Assembly (NCBI GenBank): GCA_026398275.1 | Contig: JAPLTF010000075.1 | Span: 1-35,150, forward strand | From: Verrucomicrobiota bacterium | Lineage (GTDB): Bacteria; Verrucomicrobiota; Verrucomicrobiia; Chthoniobacterales; Terrimicrobiaceae | Direction of reading: 5' to 3' | DNA: 35,150 bases | In this document: in pieces, positions 16,551-23,903 of the stretch | How the letters are laid out: each line of letters starts with the position of its first letter | How positions within the stretch are numbered: the first letter of the stretch is position 1 | Translations under genes and position numbers: made by a program | Notes under the pieces: generated by a model | What the model was told of the DNA's origin: nothing | The model's input: the letters and a program-made list of their open reading frames with translations, nothing else | Databases searched by the model: none

Positions 16551-17213
16551 ATGAAGCATAAATTTTTGATCCTGCTGGCGCTCGCGGCCGCCGCCCTCAC
16601 CGGTTGCGAGACGGTGAAAGTCCACCCCACCTACGACCCGGTCGGCTACAAGCCGAAAAATCCGGGCAACGTCGTCGTGAAGGTCTCTCTTCAAAACCGG
16701 ATGGTCTACGTGATGGAGGGCAACAAGCCGCTGCTCGTCACCGCGACCGCGATCGGGCTCCCCACCAAACCCACCCCGAAGGGCAATTTCCGCGTGATGG
16801 AAAAAATCGAGAACAAGCGCTCCGGCTCCTACGGCTTCTGGGTCAACGGCAGCAACATCATTGCCGGCACGAGCGGCCAGTGCCCGGGCGGCGGCTACCA
16901 CTATGTCGGGTTCCCCATGCAATACTGGGTCGGCTTTTGCCCCGGCTACGGGTTCCATGTCGGCTCGGTCTGGCCGGTTCCCCGCACCCATGGCTGCCTG
17001 AGGGTCCACCAGCATGCGGCGCGTGAGCTCTACGAGATCGTCAGGATCGGCACCCCGGTGAACATCGCCCAGACACAGCCGGAGGACGCCACGCTCGGGA
17101 AAAATGCCCCGCGCCCGCAGGACTACAACGATCCCGATCCTCCAAAATCGATCACCATCTCCTCGGAGGCATTCAAAAAATACCCGAGCGACATCCCCCG
17201 CGATCAGCCCTGA
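16551..17213 (+). CDS. L,D-transpeptidase lipoprotein (YkuD family)
   Basis: 220-residue lipoprotein that should make 3-3 cross-links in peptidoglycan or attach proteins to it. A lipoprotein signal ends in LTGC with Cys19 as the lipidation site. The YkuD domain begins at VVVKVSLQNRMVYVMEGNKPLL and carries the conserved TPKGNF. It closes with the active site RTHGCLRVH, nucleophile Cys149. A Cys/Gly-rich insertion (GQCPGGGYHYVGF ... WVGFCPGYGFHVG) lies just before the active site and is unusual. The ATG is chosen for the signal peptide; the frame is open far upstream but that is antisense to the neighbouring gene. Divergent from the hypothetical gene at 15930-16454. Confidence 0.9.
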   Translation: MKHKFLILLALAAAALTGCETVKVHPTYDPVGYKPKNPGNVVVKVSLQNRMVYVMEGNKPLLVTATAIGLPTKPTPKGNFRVMEKIENKRSGSYGFWVNGSNIIAGTSGQCPGGGYHYVGFPMQYWVGFCPGYGFHVGSVWPVPRTHGCLRVHQHAARELYEIVRIGTPVNIAQTQPEDATLGKNAPRPQDYNDPDPPKSITISSEAFKKYPSDIPRDQP

Positions 17214-17228
17214 TCCGGCCCTCGAATA

Positions 17229-17466
17229 AACCACGGATTTCTCGGATCGACACGGAGGATCTTGGAGACAGGAAAACGCGTTTGATTCACAAGAAAATCC
17301 GCGAGGTGGTGATCTCGCACAAATGATTGGTTGCCTGACAATCACCGGTCTTCAGCTTGCACTTCTCTTGAATTTCAAACACGCCGACCTTCGCTGGAAA
17401 CGCATCGTGCATTGAGCCTGACGGGCAAGTCGCTTTCATCCGTGTCCATTTGTGAAATCCGTGGTT
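17229..17466. repeat. Inverted-repeat-flanked element, about 240 bp
   Basis: Arms AACCACGGATTTC (17229-17241) and GAAATCCGTGGTT (17454-17466) are exact reverse complements, with a further shared GACACGG just inside. They enclose about 210 nt that hold no recognised gene. A 41-codon minus-strand frame (17287-17412, starting MHDAFPAKVG) lies inside. The ACCACGGA core is shared with the repeat at 5988-6096. This fills the gap between the L,D-transpeptidase gene and ispH and looks like a non-autonomous mobile or REP-type element. Confidence 0.7.
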
Positions 17467-17482
17467 CCAGGTATTTTTTGAC

Positions 17483-18691
17483 ATGAAGCCCGTCCCGCCC
17501 GCCCCCCCGCGAGTGAACCTGCGCACGCCGGACGTGATGTCCCACGTCCAAGCCCAGGTCGAGAGCCATTACCGGAGCGCGCTGGTGGAAAAAATCCGCT
17601 CCGGAGGAGGAGTTCTCCGGGTAGGGGAAACCACGATCCGGCTCGCGAAGCAATTCGGGTTTTGCTACGGGGTCGAGCGCGCGATCGACCTGGCCTACGC
17701 CGCCGGAAAGGTCTTCTCCGACCGCCGGATTTTTCTGCTCGGCGAAATTATCCACAACCCGGACGTCAACGCGCAGATGTCAGCGCTGGGAATCCTGACC
17801 CTCCCCCCCCGGCCCAGTGCCGCCGAACTGGAGCAGCTCGATGCCAGCGATGTGGTGATTGTCCCCGCTTTCGGAGCGGAGGTGAAAACGGTCCAGCAAA
17901 TTCGCGACCGCGGATGCCAGGTCGTGGACACGACGTGCGGCGACGTGATGAGCGTGTGGAAGCGCGTCCGGCAGAACGCCGCAGAGCAGGTGACCTCGAT
18001 CATCCATGGCAAAGCCACGCACGAGGAAACCCGCGCGACCGCTTCCCGGGCTCTCGGAGCGGACGGCTCCGGTCACTACCTTATCGTTCTCGACCTCGAT
18101 CAGACCCGGCTGGTCTGCCGCTTTCTGGAAGACGGCGGGGATTCCGCAGAATTCCTGACGCACTTCGAAGGGGCCGCGAGTCCGGGCTTCGATCCGCTGG
18201 TCCACCTGCAGCGCGTCGGCGTGGCCAACCAGACCACCATGCTCCGGAAGGAAACCGAAACCATCCAGGCCCTCCTGCGCGAGGCCATCGCGCGCCGGGA
18301 TGGCGGCAGCACGTCGAACTTCCGCTACTTCGACACCATCTGCGGAGCCACGCAGGAACGCCAGGATGCGCTCTTCCAACTCCTCGAGGCGCCGCTGGAC
18401 CTCCTGATTGTGATCGGTGGCTACAACAGTTCCAATACGACCCACCTCGTCGAAATCGGTGTGAAAAACCATCCGACATGGTTCGTCCGCAATGCCGGCT
18501 GCCTCATCTCGGCTCAGGAAATCCGCCACTACGATCTCCACAGCAAATCGGAGATCCTCTCATCGGACTGGCTCCCCGCCACCCGCCCACTCACCATCGG
18601 CGTCACCGCCGGCGCCAGTTGTCCCAATAACCTCATCGAGGAATGCATCCGGCGGGTGCTCGAACTCCGCGGCGAAGAAATCGCTGGCTGA
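17483..18691 (+). CDS. ispH: 4-hydroxy-3-methylbut-2-enyl diphosphate reductase (long form)
   Basis: Last enzyme of the MEP isoprenoid pathway, making IPP and DMAPP with a [4Fe-4S] cluster. At 402 residues it is the long form seen in cyanobacteria, plants and several PVC bacteria, compared with about 315 in E. coli. The cluster cysteines are visible in FGFCYGVERAIDLA, in VVDTTCGDVMSVWKRV and in GVTAGASCPNNLIEECI. Further conserved parts are LLGEIIHNPDVNAQM, HGKATHEETRATASRA and GGYNSSNTTHLVEI. The gene ends inside its own terminator hairpin. Eight C in a row (17803-17810) encode two prolines. Confidence 0.95.
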   Translation: MKPVPPAPPRVNLRTPDVMSHVQAQVESHYRSALVEKIRSGGGVLRVGETTIRLAKQFGFCYGVERAIDLAYAAGKVFSDRRIFLLGEIIHNPDVNAQMSALGILTLPPRPSAAELEQLDASDVVIVPAFGAEVKTVQQIRDRGCQVVDTTCGDVMSVWKRVRQNAAEQVTSIIHGKATHEETRATASRALGADGSGHYLIVLDLDQTRLVCRFLEDGGDSAEFLTHFEGAASPGFDPLVHLQRVGVANQTTMLRKETETIQALLREAIARRDGGSTSNFRYFDTICGATQERQDALFQLLEAPLDLLIVIGGYNSSNTTHLVEIGVKNHPTWFVRNAGCLISAQEIRHYDLHSKSEILSSDWLPATRPLTIGVTAGASCPNNLIEECIRRVLELRGEEIAG

Positions 18692-18708
18692 ACGCCAGCC
18701 ATTTTTTT
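18683..18708 (+). terminator. Intrinsic terminator of ispH
   Basis: Stem GCTGGC (18683-18688) / GCCAGC (18694-18699), loop TGAAC, followed by CA and seven T (18702-18708). The ispH stop codon TGA forms the first three bases of the loop, so the terminator overlaps the coding end. It isolates ispH from the exosortase locus downstream. Confidence 0.85.
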
Positions 18709-18735
18709 CCGGAGATTCTGAACGAGCCGCACAAT

Positions 18736-18870
18736 TGGAAATTTCCATTCCGATCAGCCTTGCAACCGTTTGCATGCTTTTCCCACTTATTCTGCGATAT
18801 TGTGCAACGCATTAATTCTGACACCTGTAGATATCAAATTATTTAAGAGCTTTTGCGGCGATTCAACCAG
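18736..18870 (+). promoter_or_regulatory. Candidate upstream control region of PEP-CTERM gene 1
   Basis: This AT-richer gap of 240 nt between ispH and the first PEP-CTERM gene holds several motifs. They are a perfect 12-bp palindrome TGGAAATTTCCA (18736-18747), GCAACCGTTTGC (18762-18773), GCAACGCATT (18804-18813) and CAACCAG (18864-18870). The last two recur at nearly the same distance from the start of the second PEP-CTERM gene (128 versus 130 nt and 68 versus 69 nt), which suggests shared regulation. The binding protein is unknown. Confidence 0.45.
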
Positions 18871-18894
18871 TTGCAGTTTTTACGAAACTTTTTG

Positions 18895-18922
18895 TTGACA
18901 TCTTCAAGAAATTCGATAAAGT
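18895..18922 (+). promoter_or_regulatory. Promoter of PEP-CTERM gene 1
   Basis: A -35 box TTGACA (18895-18900) and a -10-like TAAAGT (18917-18922) lie 16 nt apart. The -10 ends 9 nt before the ATG at 18932, so the transcript would have almost no leader. The block TTTTTGTTGAC and a GATAAA are shared with the promoter at 20599-20627. Confidence 0.6.
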
Positions 18923-18931
18923 TCCAACAAG

Positions 18932-19780
18932 ATGAAAACAAAAACCTGTCAGATCCTCTCGGTCAGCTTGATCGCCTGTGCCATCACGAACTTCAGCGCG
19001 CAGGCGGGTTCGGTGGACATCACAGTCAACGACGGGAGCCCGAGTTCAAACTACGGCACGGACCCGCGGCCCGGGATTGGCGAATCGGGCGAAGTCGAAG
19101 CGAATTGTGTTTCCAACGCCAGCTGGGATCTGCGGGCGATGGCGTTCGACCTGACCACCCACAAATTGACGGTTGTCAGCGGATTCAATCCCCTGACGCT
19201 CAACGATGGCATCGGGATCGGCGACGTCTTCATCGACATCAACAACTCGTTCACGGTTCCATCGCGCCCGAATCTCGGCAACGGCTACTTCAACTACTCC
19301 AATTCCGCGGTCGGATATGAATACGCCATCGACCTGATTGACCCGTCGAACGGCGGTCTGGGCTACAACATCGTCGCGCTCAGCGCCGGCTCGACGCTGC
19401 AATCGGGCGGCTATACCCAGAACGCCCTCAGCGACCCCGCACGCCTGGTCGCGAGCAACGCCGATAATATCCTTTCGAGCGGGGTGTTCGCGGTGACAAC
19501 CAAAACCGATGCCCAGGTCCTCGCGGATCTCGGCATCAATGTGGGAACGAACGGCGGAACAAATTATGTTTTTTCCTTCGACCTGTCTGCCGCCTCGCTG
19601 GCGAACGGCGCGACCTTCCGGCTCACCGAAACCTGTGGGAACGACCTGCTGGTCGGCCACCTCTCGGCCTCGTCCGTCGCCGCCGTGCCTGAGACAAGCA
19701 CCTGGGTGATGGGATTCCTCGCGCTGGGCGCCGTGGTCTTCATGGTGCGCCGCAACGCCGGAGCACCGGCCGTCGCCTAA
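18932..19780 (+). CDS. PEP-CTERM-type exosortase substrate, paralog 1
   Basis: 282-residue secreted protein. A signal peptide (about 1-24, ending SAQAG) leads into a beta-rich domain with SVDITVNDGSPSSNYG, NASWDLRAMAFD, KLTVVSGFNPLTLNDGIGIGDVFID and GNGYFNYSNSAVGYEYAI. The C-terminal sorting tag has VPETSTW, a hydrophobic helix and a basic MVRRNAG tail. This is the tripartite PEP-CTERM layout with T in place of the usual second P. It is expected to be cut and anchored or released by the exosortase at 21719-23317. Most of its sequence aligns with paralog 2 at 20637-21518, which has an extra stretch of about 12-15 residues near the N-terminus. Its 3' end overlaps the convergent gene by 3 nt. 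Confidence 0.9.
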   Translation: MKTKTCQILSVSLIACAITNFSAQAGSVDITVNDGSPSSNYGTDPRPGIGESGEVEANCVSNASWDLRAMAFDLTTHKLTVVSGFNPLTLNDGIGIGDVFIDINNSFTVPSRPNLGNGYFNYSNSAVGYEYAIDLIDPSNGGLGYNIVALSAGSTLQSGGYTQNALSDPARLVASNADNILSSGVFAVTTKTDAQVLADLGINVGTNGGTNYVFSFDLSAASLANGATFRLTETCGNDLLVGHLSASSVAAVPETSTWVMGFLALGAVVFMVRRNAGAPAVA

Positions 19781-20403
19781 CGCCGGTCGTCGGAGAAGGA
19801 TCGCATCCGGGTGGCCGGCACCGGCGTCGGCGACTCGACGGCGGGGGCCTCCGGCTCGGTGTTTTGCTGAGGAGTTGGCTCGGGCTTCGCATTCGGGTCC
19901 ACCACGGAAAAGGTGAACAGCGTTTCGACGGTCACATTTTTGATTTTGTCCGTGATCGTCACCTTGAGCGTGTAGTCGCCAAAAGGATCCTTGTCCTCGA
20001 TCTGGAGCGCCGACCGTGCCTTGCAGAGCCCGATCCCTTTGCGCGGCGCTCCGTTGACAACCACCAAATCCTGCAGGTGCTCGTAGATTGAACCGTCGGG
20101 GCGGCGAAAGAGGAGAGTGTAGACGATGTCCGCATTGCCCTCCGCATTCAGCGCGTTGGTGGAATACATAACCGCCGGAAACACGATATCTCCCCGCTGG
20201 AACGAAGTCCGGGTCCGGAGCGGCGGAGGCGCCCCTTCTCTCCAATCCGCCAAAAAGGTCTTGGGATCCTCGAGCAGGGCCACTTTCAAATACAATCCGT
20301 CTTTTGCATAAATACACTGGTCAGCAGACTCGATCAGCCCATCCTCCCCGCGGGAGACAAGGGGCACCGACAAAAGGAAAAGCACGATCGCGAGGCGGGT
20401 CAT
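19777..20403 (-). CDS. Secreted protein of unknown function within the exosortase locus
   Basis: 208 residues. Signal peptide about 1-19 (MTRLAIVLFLLSVPLVSRG, cut before EDGL). A beta-rich middle domain (VALLEDPKTFLADWREGAPPP, RGDIVFPAVMYSTNALN, GDYTLKVTITDKIKNVTVETLFTFSV) resembles an Ig-like or macroglobulin-like fold, but I do not recognise the family. A proline/glutamate-rich tail (about 170-200) follows. There is no PEP-CTERM tag. The gene runs against both PEP-CTERM genes. Its stop overlaps that of paralog 1 (shared CTAA), and its start faces paralog 2 across a 233-nt divergent control region. It could act on the same surface structure, but this is only context. Confidence 0.8.
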   Translation of the reverse strand: MTRLAIVLFLLSVPLVSRGEDGLIESADQCIYAKDGLYLKVALLEDPKTFLADWREGAPPPLRTRTSFQRGDIVFPAVMYSTNALNAEGNADIVYTLLFRRPDGSIYEHLQDLVVVNGAPRKGIGLCKARSALQIEDKDPFGDYTLKVTITDKIKNVTVETLFTFSVVDPNAKPEPTPQQNTEPEAPAVESPTPVPATRMRSFSDDRR

Positions 20404-20470
20404 CGTCCGGCATTTTTATTCCCCCCTTCCACCGGCACAAGCAAAACCACTGCCGAACCAACCGCAGCAC

Positions 20471-20574
20471 AACGTTGCGCTGCAGGCAACGTTTGCTGCC
20501 CGGCACGCAACGCATTTTGAGGACAATTCGAAACTTTTATGAATTTTGCGCAAGGAATACAATCACACAACCAG
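20471..20574 (+). promoter_or_regulatory. Candidate operator sites upstream of PEP-CTERM gene 2
   Basis: An inverted repeat AACGTTGC-N7-GCAACGTT (20471-20493) is followed by GCAACGCATT (20507-20516) and CAACCAG (20568-20574). GCAACGTTTGC (20486-20496) lies 21 nt before GCAACGCATT. In front of paralog 1 the same pair is 42 nt apart, so the spacings are about two and four helical turns. These sites lie in the divergent 233-nt gap and could serve both this gene and the inverted one. Confidence 0.45.
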
Positions 20575-20598
20575 ACGCAAACATATTTCTCATTTTTG

Positions 20599-20627
20599 TT
20601 GACTGTTCTCGTCGCCCTTGATAAAAG
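20599..20627 (+). promoter_or_regulatory. Promoter of PEP-CTERM gene 2
   Basis: TTGACT (20599-20604), 17-nt spacer, TAAAAG (20622-20627). The -10 ends 9 nt before the ATG at 20637, so a leaderless or 1-3 nt leader transcript is expected. It shares TTTTTGTTGAC and GATAAA with the promoter of paralog 1. Confidence 0.6.
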
Positions 20628-20636
20628 CCCGCCGTA

Positions 20637-21518
20637 ATGCGAACTCAAACATATCAAATAATTGCTGCGGCTTCTGTCGCTTTGGCACTTTCGATTTACC
20701 ATGTGCACGCCGGCTACGTTGACATCACGATCGACGACGGGGGGCCGAAGTCCGGATCCTATACCGTGCAGGACGGCCCAGCGGCAGGCCACGCTTCATC
20801 CGACCCAAGAGGAATCAACGAGTCTGGCTCGGTTACGGCAAATTGCGTAAACAACGCCACTTGGGATCTTCGCGCGATTGCCTTCGACGTCAGCACCAAC
20901 AAATTGACGGTTGTCAGCGGCTTCAATCCGCTGGCGCTCAATGATGGCATTGGAATCGGCGACATCTTTATTGACACCAACAATTCCTACTCCGTTCCAT
21001 CGCGTCCGGATGGTGTGGGAAATGGTTATTTTAACTACGCGAATTCGACAGCTGGTTACGAATACGCCATCCACCTCATCGACCCTTCGACAGGCAATCT
21101 CAACTACAACATTGCCGCGCTCAGCGGGGCTTCGGTATTGCAATCCACGGGGTATGCCCAAAACGCATTCAGCGACCCGGCGAAGCTCATCCCGAGCGGC
21201 GCCGACACAAGCGTCTCGAGCGGACAATTCTCTGTCATCACCCTCTCGGATGCCGGTGTCCTTGCCAACATGGGAGTCAATGTGGGAACAAACGGCGGAA
21301 CAAACTATGTGTTCTCGTTTGACCTGACCGGGGTGTCGCTCGCGAACGGTGCGACGTTCCGCCTCACCGAGACCTGCGGTAATGACCTTCTCGTCGGCCA
21401 TCTCGCTGCCGGCGTCGCCATTGCGGCCGTTCCTGAAACGAGCACGTGGGTGATGGGGTTCCTGGCGCTGGGTGCCGTGGCTTTCATGGTTCGCCGCAAC
21501 GCCAGGCTCTCCGCCTGA
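20637..21518 (+). CDS. PEP-CTERM-type exosortase substrate, paralog 2
   Basis: 293-residue paralog of the protein at 18932-19780. Signal peptide about 1-25 (to HVHAG). The same domain order follows: YVDITIDDGGP, NATWDLRAIAFD, KLTVVSGFNPLALNDGIGIG, GNGYFNYANSTAGYEYAI and NVGTNGGTNYVFSFDL. The sorting tag is VPETSTW, then a hydrophobic helix and VRRNARLSA. Compared with paralog 1 it has an inserted stretch near residues 35-50 (GSYTVQDGPAAGHA). Both copies and their upstream regions appear to come from one duplication. It is the gene next to the exosortase but has its own terminator. Confidence 0.9.
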   Translation: MRTQTYQIIAAASVALALSIYHVHAGYVDITIDDGGPKSGSYTVQDGPAAGHASSDPRGINESGSVTANCVNNATWDLRAIAFDVSTNKLTVVSGFNPLALNDGIGIGDIFIDTNNSYSVPSRPDGVGNGYFNYANSTAGYEYAIHLIDPSTGNLNYNIAALSGASVLQSTGYAQNAFSDPAKLIPSGADTSVSSGQFSVITLSDAGVLANMGVNVGTNGGTNYVFSFDLTGVSLANGATFRLTETCGNDLLVGHLAAGVAIAAVPETSTWVMGFLALGAVAFMVRRNARLSA

Positions 21519-21539
21519 TTGCTTTTGGTTTGTCCGGCT

Positions 21540-21573
21540 CCCGGCTCTCCCTGAGGGCCGGGGGTCTTTTTTT
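21540..21573 (+). terminator. Intrinsic terminator after PEP-CTERM gene 2
   Basis: Stem CCCGGCTCTC (21540-21549) / GAGGGCCGGG (21553-21562), ten pairs with one G-U, loop CCT, followed by GGTC and seven T (21567-21573). A strong terminator that separates the abundant substrate transcript from the exosortase gene. Confidence 0.9.
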
Positions 21574-21718
21574 GCCCGGGTTGCACGCCCTGCGGAGCGG
21601 TTCACGGCCGCCTCTCCCTGACTCGGAAGTTCGGCTTTCTTCCTGAGCCGGCTCTTTCTGTTTGCGCAGTCAGCCATGGCTCGGGATACTTGCGGGCGTC
21701 GATGAATCACCACGGCAC

Positions 21719-23317
21719 ATGAGGGAAGCTACGGAAAATGGCAGCAGACGGACCGATCCCTCGCCGCCTGCGGAAAAGATTCTGGCGGGCGGCTCGCCCG
21801 GCATCCCGCACTGGTGCCTCGTGCTTCTGGGCTTCGGCTTCACCCCTTTGCTCGCCACGTTTTTTTTCAATCTCTGGAAGCAGCCGGAGTATCAGTTCTT
21901 TCCGCAGGCCCTTGCCGCCGCCGGATTTCTGGCATGGGACCGGCTGCGTGAGGTTCCCCGGGGCATGCTTCGGGGAAAGCCGGCACCTGCCGCCGTGCTC
22001 CTGCTGCTCTCGTTGACAATGCTGGCCCTCGCCGTCCTCGTCTGGTCGCCGTGGCTCGCGATCGTCGCTTCCCTGCCTGCTGGAATCGCTGTTCTGTGGC
22101 TGATTGGCGGGGGTCAGCTCCTGCGGAATGCGGCCCCGGCCATGGTGATGGTCCTGACGATCATCCCGCCGCCGCTCGGGCTGGATCTCCGGCTGGGCCT
22201 GTTCCTGCGCGAGCTGGCCACGATCCTGAGCAGCCGCACATTGGATCTGCTGGGGGTCATCCATTCCGTGAGCGGAAATGTCATCGAGCTGCCCGGCCAG
22301 AAGCTGCTCGTGGAAGAAGCCTGCAGCGGCATCAACTCGGTCCTCTTCGTCACGGCGTTTTGCCTGTTCTACCTTTTCTGGCGACGCCGCCCGCTCTGGT
22401 GTTTCCTCATCTGCCTGCCCGCTTCGCTCGCATTCGTCGTGATGGGAAATGTGGTCCGGATTTCGCTCGGGGCCAGCCTCAGGTATTACAAGGGAATCGA
22501 CCTCCTGACGGGCTGGAAGCACGAGACGGAGAGCATCATTCTTGTGGCGTTATACGTCCTGCTGGTCGTGAGCCTCGAATCTCTCTTTCCGCGGAGCAAA
22601 ACCGGCGACCGCAAGGCGCTGCCGCCGGCCGCCGGGCTTTCATCCCCGCTAAACTTTCCTGTTTGGTTCAAGGCCGCGTGCGCGGTGTTCGCCGCTCTCG
22701 GCGTGCTCTCCACCTTCCAAGTGTGGGAAAAATCGAACGAGGGGATCCAGCCGCTGCGGGCCGCAGATTCCCGCCTGGCGGACGGTGCGGTTTTCTCGCT
22801 GCCGGGGCGGATCGGAGACTGGTCCCGATCCGAAACCGGGCCGCCAACGGTCAACAAGATCGAGACGCTGGGCCTGTCGTCGGCGATTTGGAACTTCCAG
22901 CGCCCGGGAATGCAGGCGGTCATCGCCTTCGACTACCCGATCTGGCGCTACCACGATGTCGAGGGCTGCTACTCCAACAACGGATGGACCGTGGAGAGAA
23001 AAGAAATTTTTGTGCCGAAGACCGGTGCCCCGCCGCGCTTCCAGATGGAGATGAAAAAGGATCCGGGGATTCGGGGGACCCTCTGGTTCGCCACGATCAA
23101 CGAAAAGGGAGAGTGGGTGGACCAGGCAACGGTGAAGCACGATTTCATCAGCCGCATCGGCCTCTTTGAAGGCCCGCAGGAAACGACCTACCGGGTCCAG
23201 CTCCTTCTTGCAGGCGACAAGGCCCCGGACGCGGCCGCGATCGAAGCGATGACCCAGTTGTTCGAGGAAGCCTCCGACATCCTCTCGCGGCAGATGTTGC
23301 AGCAAATCCGGAAATGA
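21719..23317 (+). CDS. Exosortase fused to an EpsI-like (DUF3485) domain
   Basis: 532-residue inner-membrane transpeptidase-like enzyme that should recognise the PEP-CTERM tags of the neighbouring proteins. About eight membrane helices fill residues 30-320. The exosortase triad is present: Cys202 in LVEEACSGINS, Arg247 in MGNVVRISLG and His268 in GWKHETES. After a further helix (about 320-345) the C-terminal 200 residues form an EpsI/DUF3485 domain with FDYPIWRYHDVEGCYSNNGW, the family's CY..GW motif. In many systems EpsI is a separate protein; here it is fused. The ATG at 21719 is preferred; an in-frame TTG at 21662 is possible. It overlaps the next gene by ATGA. Confidence 0.93.
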   Translation: MREATENGSRRTDPSPPAEKILAGGSPGIPHWCLVLLGFGFTPLLATFFFNLWKQPEYQFFPQALAAAGFLAWDRLREVPRGMLRGKPAPAAVLLLLSLTMLALAVLVWSPWLAIVASLPAGIAVLWLIGGGQLLRNAAPAMVMVLTIIPPPLGLDLRLGLFLRELATILSSRTLDLLGVIHSVSGNVIELPGQKLLVEEACSGINSVLFVTAFCLFYLFWRRRPLWCFLICLPASLAFVVMGNVVRISLGASLRYYKGIDLLTGWKHETESIILVALYVLLVVSLESLFPRSKTGDRKALPPAAGLSSPLNFPVWFKAACAVFAALGVLSTFQVWEKSNEGIQPLRAADSRLADGAVFSLPGRIGDWSRSETGPPTVNKIETLGLSSAIWNFQRPGMQAVIAFDYPIWRYHDVEGCYSNNGWTVERKEIFVPKTGAPPRFQMEMKKDPGIRGTLWFATINEKGEWVDQATVKHDFISRIGLFEGPQETTYRVQLLLAGDKAPDAAAIEAMTQLFEEASDILSRQMLQQIRK

Positions 23318-23823
23318 ACTCCTCCCCTCCCGCAGCGCCTGTCGCAAGTCCCGCCTCCACCTCGATCTGGATCAAAATCCCGGCGATTCTCGCCATCGCG
23401 TTCTGCCTGGCCCTGGGCATTTCGTTCCTCCGTTGGAATCCCGCCATGATCGCTTTGCGCTATCAGGCGATCGCCCTGAACGCTCTCGATCGGAAAGATT
23501 ATCCAACCGCCATCGTCGCCGCCAGCCGGCTTCTGAGTCTTGGAGGGGAAACCCGGAACGATGCGCTCTTCAAACTCGCATTGGCGAACCTGGGACTGGG
23601 CCGGAACGCCGAATCCTTGGGGATCATGCAGATCATCGCGCCGGTCGACAGGCCGGTCTATGCGCCCGCCCACCTCTATGTTGCACGCACTCTGATGGCA
23701 CGCGCCTACCGCCCTCCACAGGTGGAACAGGCGATCGCCGCGCAGTTGGAGAACGCGCTCAGGCTGGAGCCGGATTCCTCCGAAGCCAAGGAACTTCGGG
23801 ACCGCCTGCACAATCGGAGGTAA
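23314..23823 (+). CDS. Membrane-anchored TPR-like protein in the exosortase operon
   Basis: 169 residues. A single N-terminal membrane helix (about 19-37, WIKIPAILAIAFCLALG) is followed by helical repeats in TPR style. These include AMIALRYQAIALNALDRKDYPTAIVAASRLL, DALFKLALANLGLGRNAESLGIM and EQAIAAQLENALRLEPDSSEAKELRDRL. No enzyme motif. The start codon overlaps the exosortase stop (ATGA), so the two are translated together. It probably serves as a scaffold or partner for sorting or for the surface polymer machinery. Confidence 0.8.
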   Translation: MNSSPPAAPVASPASTSIWIKIPAILAIAFCLALGISFLRWNPAMIALRYQAIALNALDRKDYPTAIVAASRLLSLGGETRNDALFKLALANLGLGRNAESLGIMQIIAPVDRPVYAPAHLYVARTLMARAYRPPQVEQAIAAQLENALRLEPDSSEAKELRDRLHNRR

Positions 23824-23862
23824 GCGCCCCCCCGGCCGGATGACAGGATGGCATATTCTCCA

Positions 23863-23893
23863 TTGCGGGCCGGACCAGAACCCGTAATATAAT
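23863..23893 (+). promoter_or_regulatory. Promoter of the 23904 gene
   Basis: A perfect -10 box TATAAT (23888-23893) ends 10 nt before the ATG at 23904. A partial -35 TTGCGG (23863-23868) lies 19 nt upstream of it. The expected start of transcription is within a few bases of the ATG, giving a leaderless or very short-leader message. Confidence 0.5.
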
Positions 23894-23903
23894 TGCCGTT
23901 CCC

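Noticed and set aside
19046-20317. Minus-strand frame of 423 codons across PEP-CTERM gene 1 and the inverted gene
   Set aside because: It overlaps two better-supported genes, has no recognisable motif, and its start lies in the middle of the secreted-protein gene.
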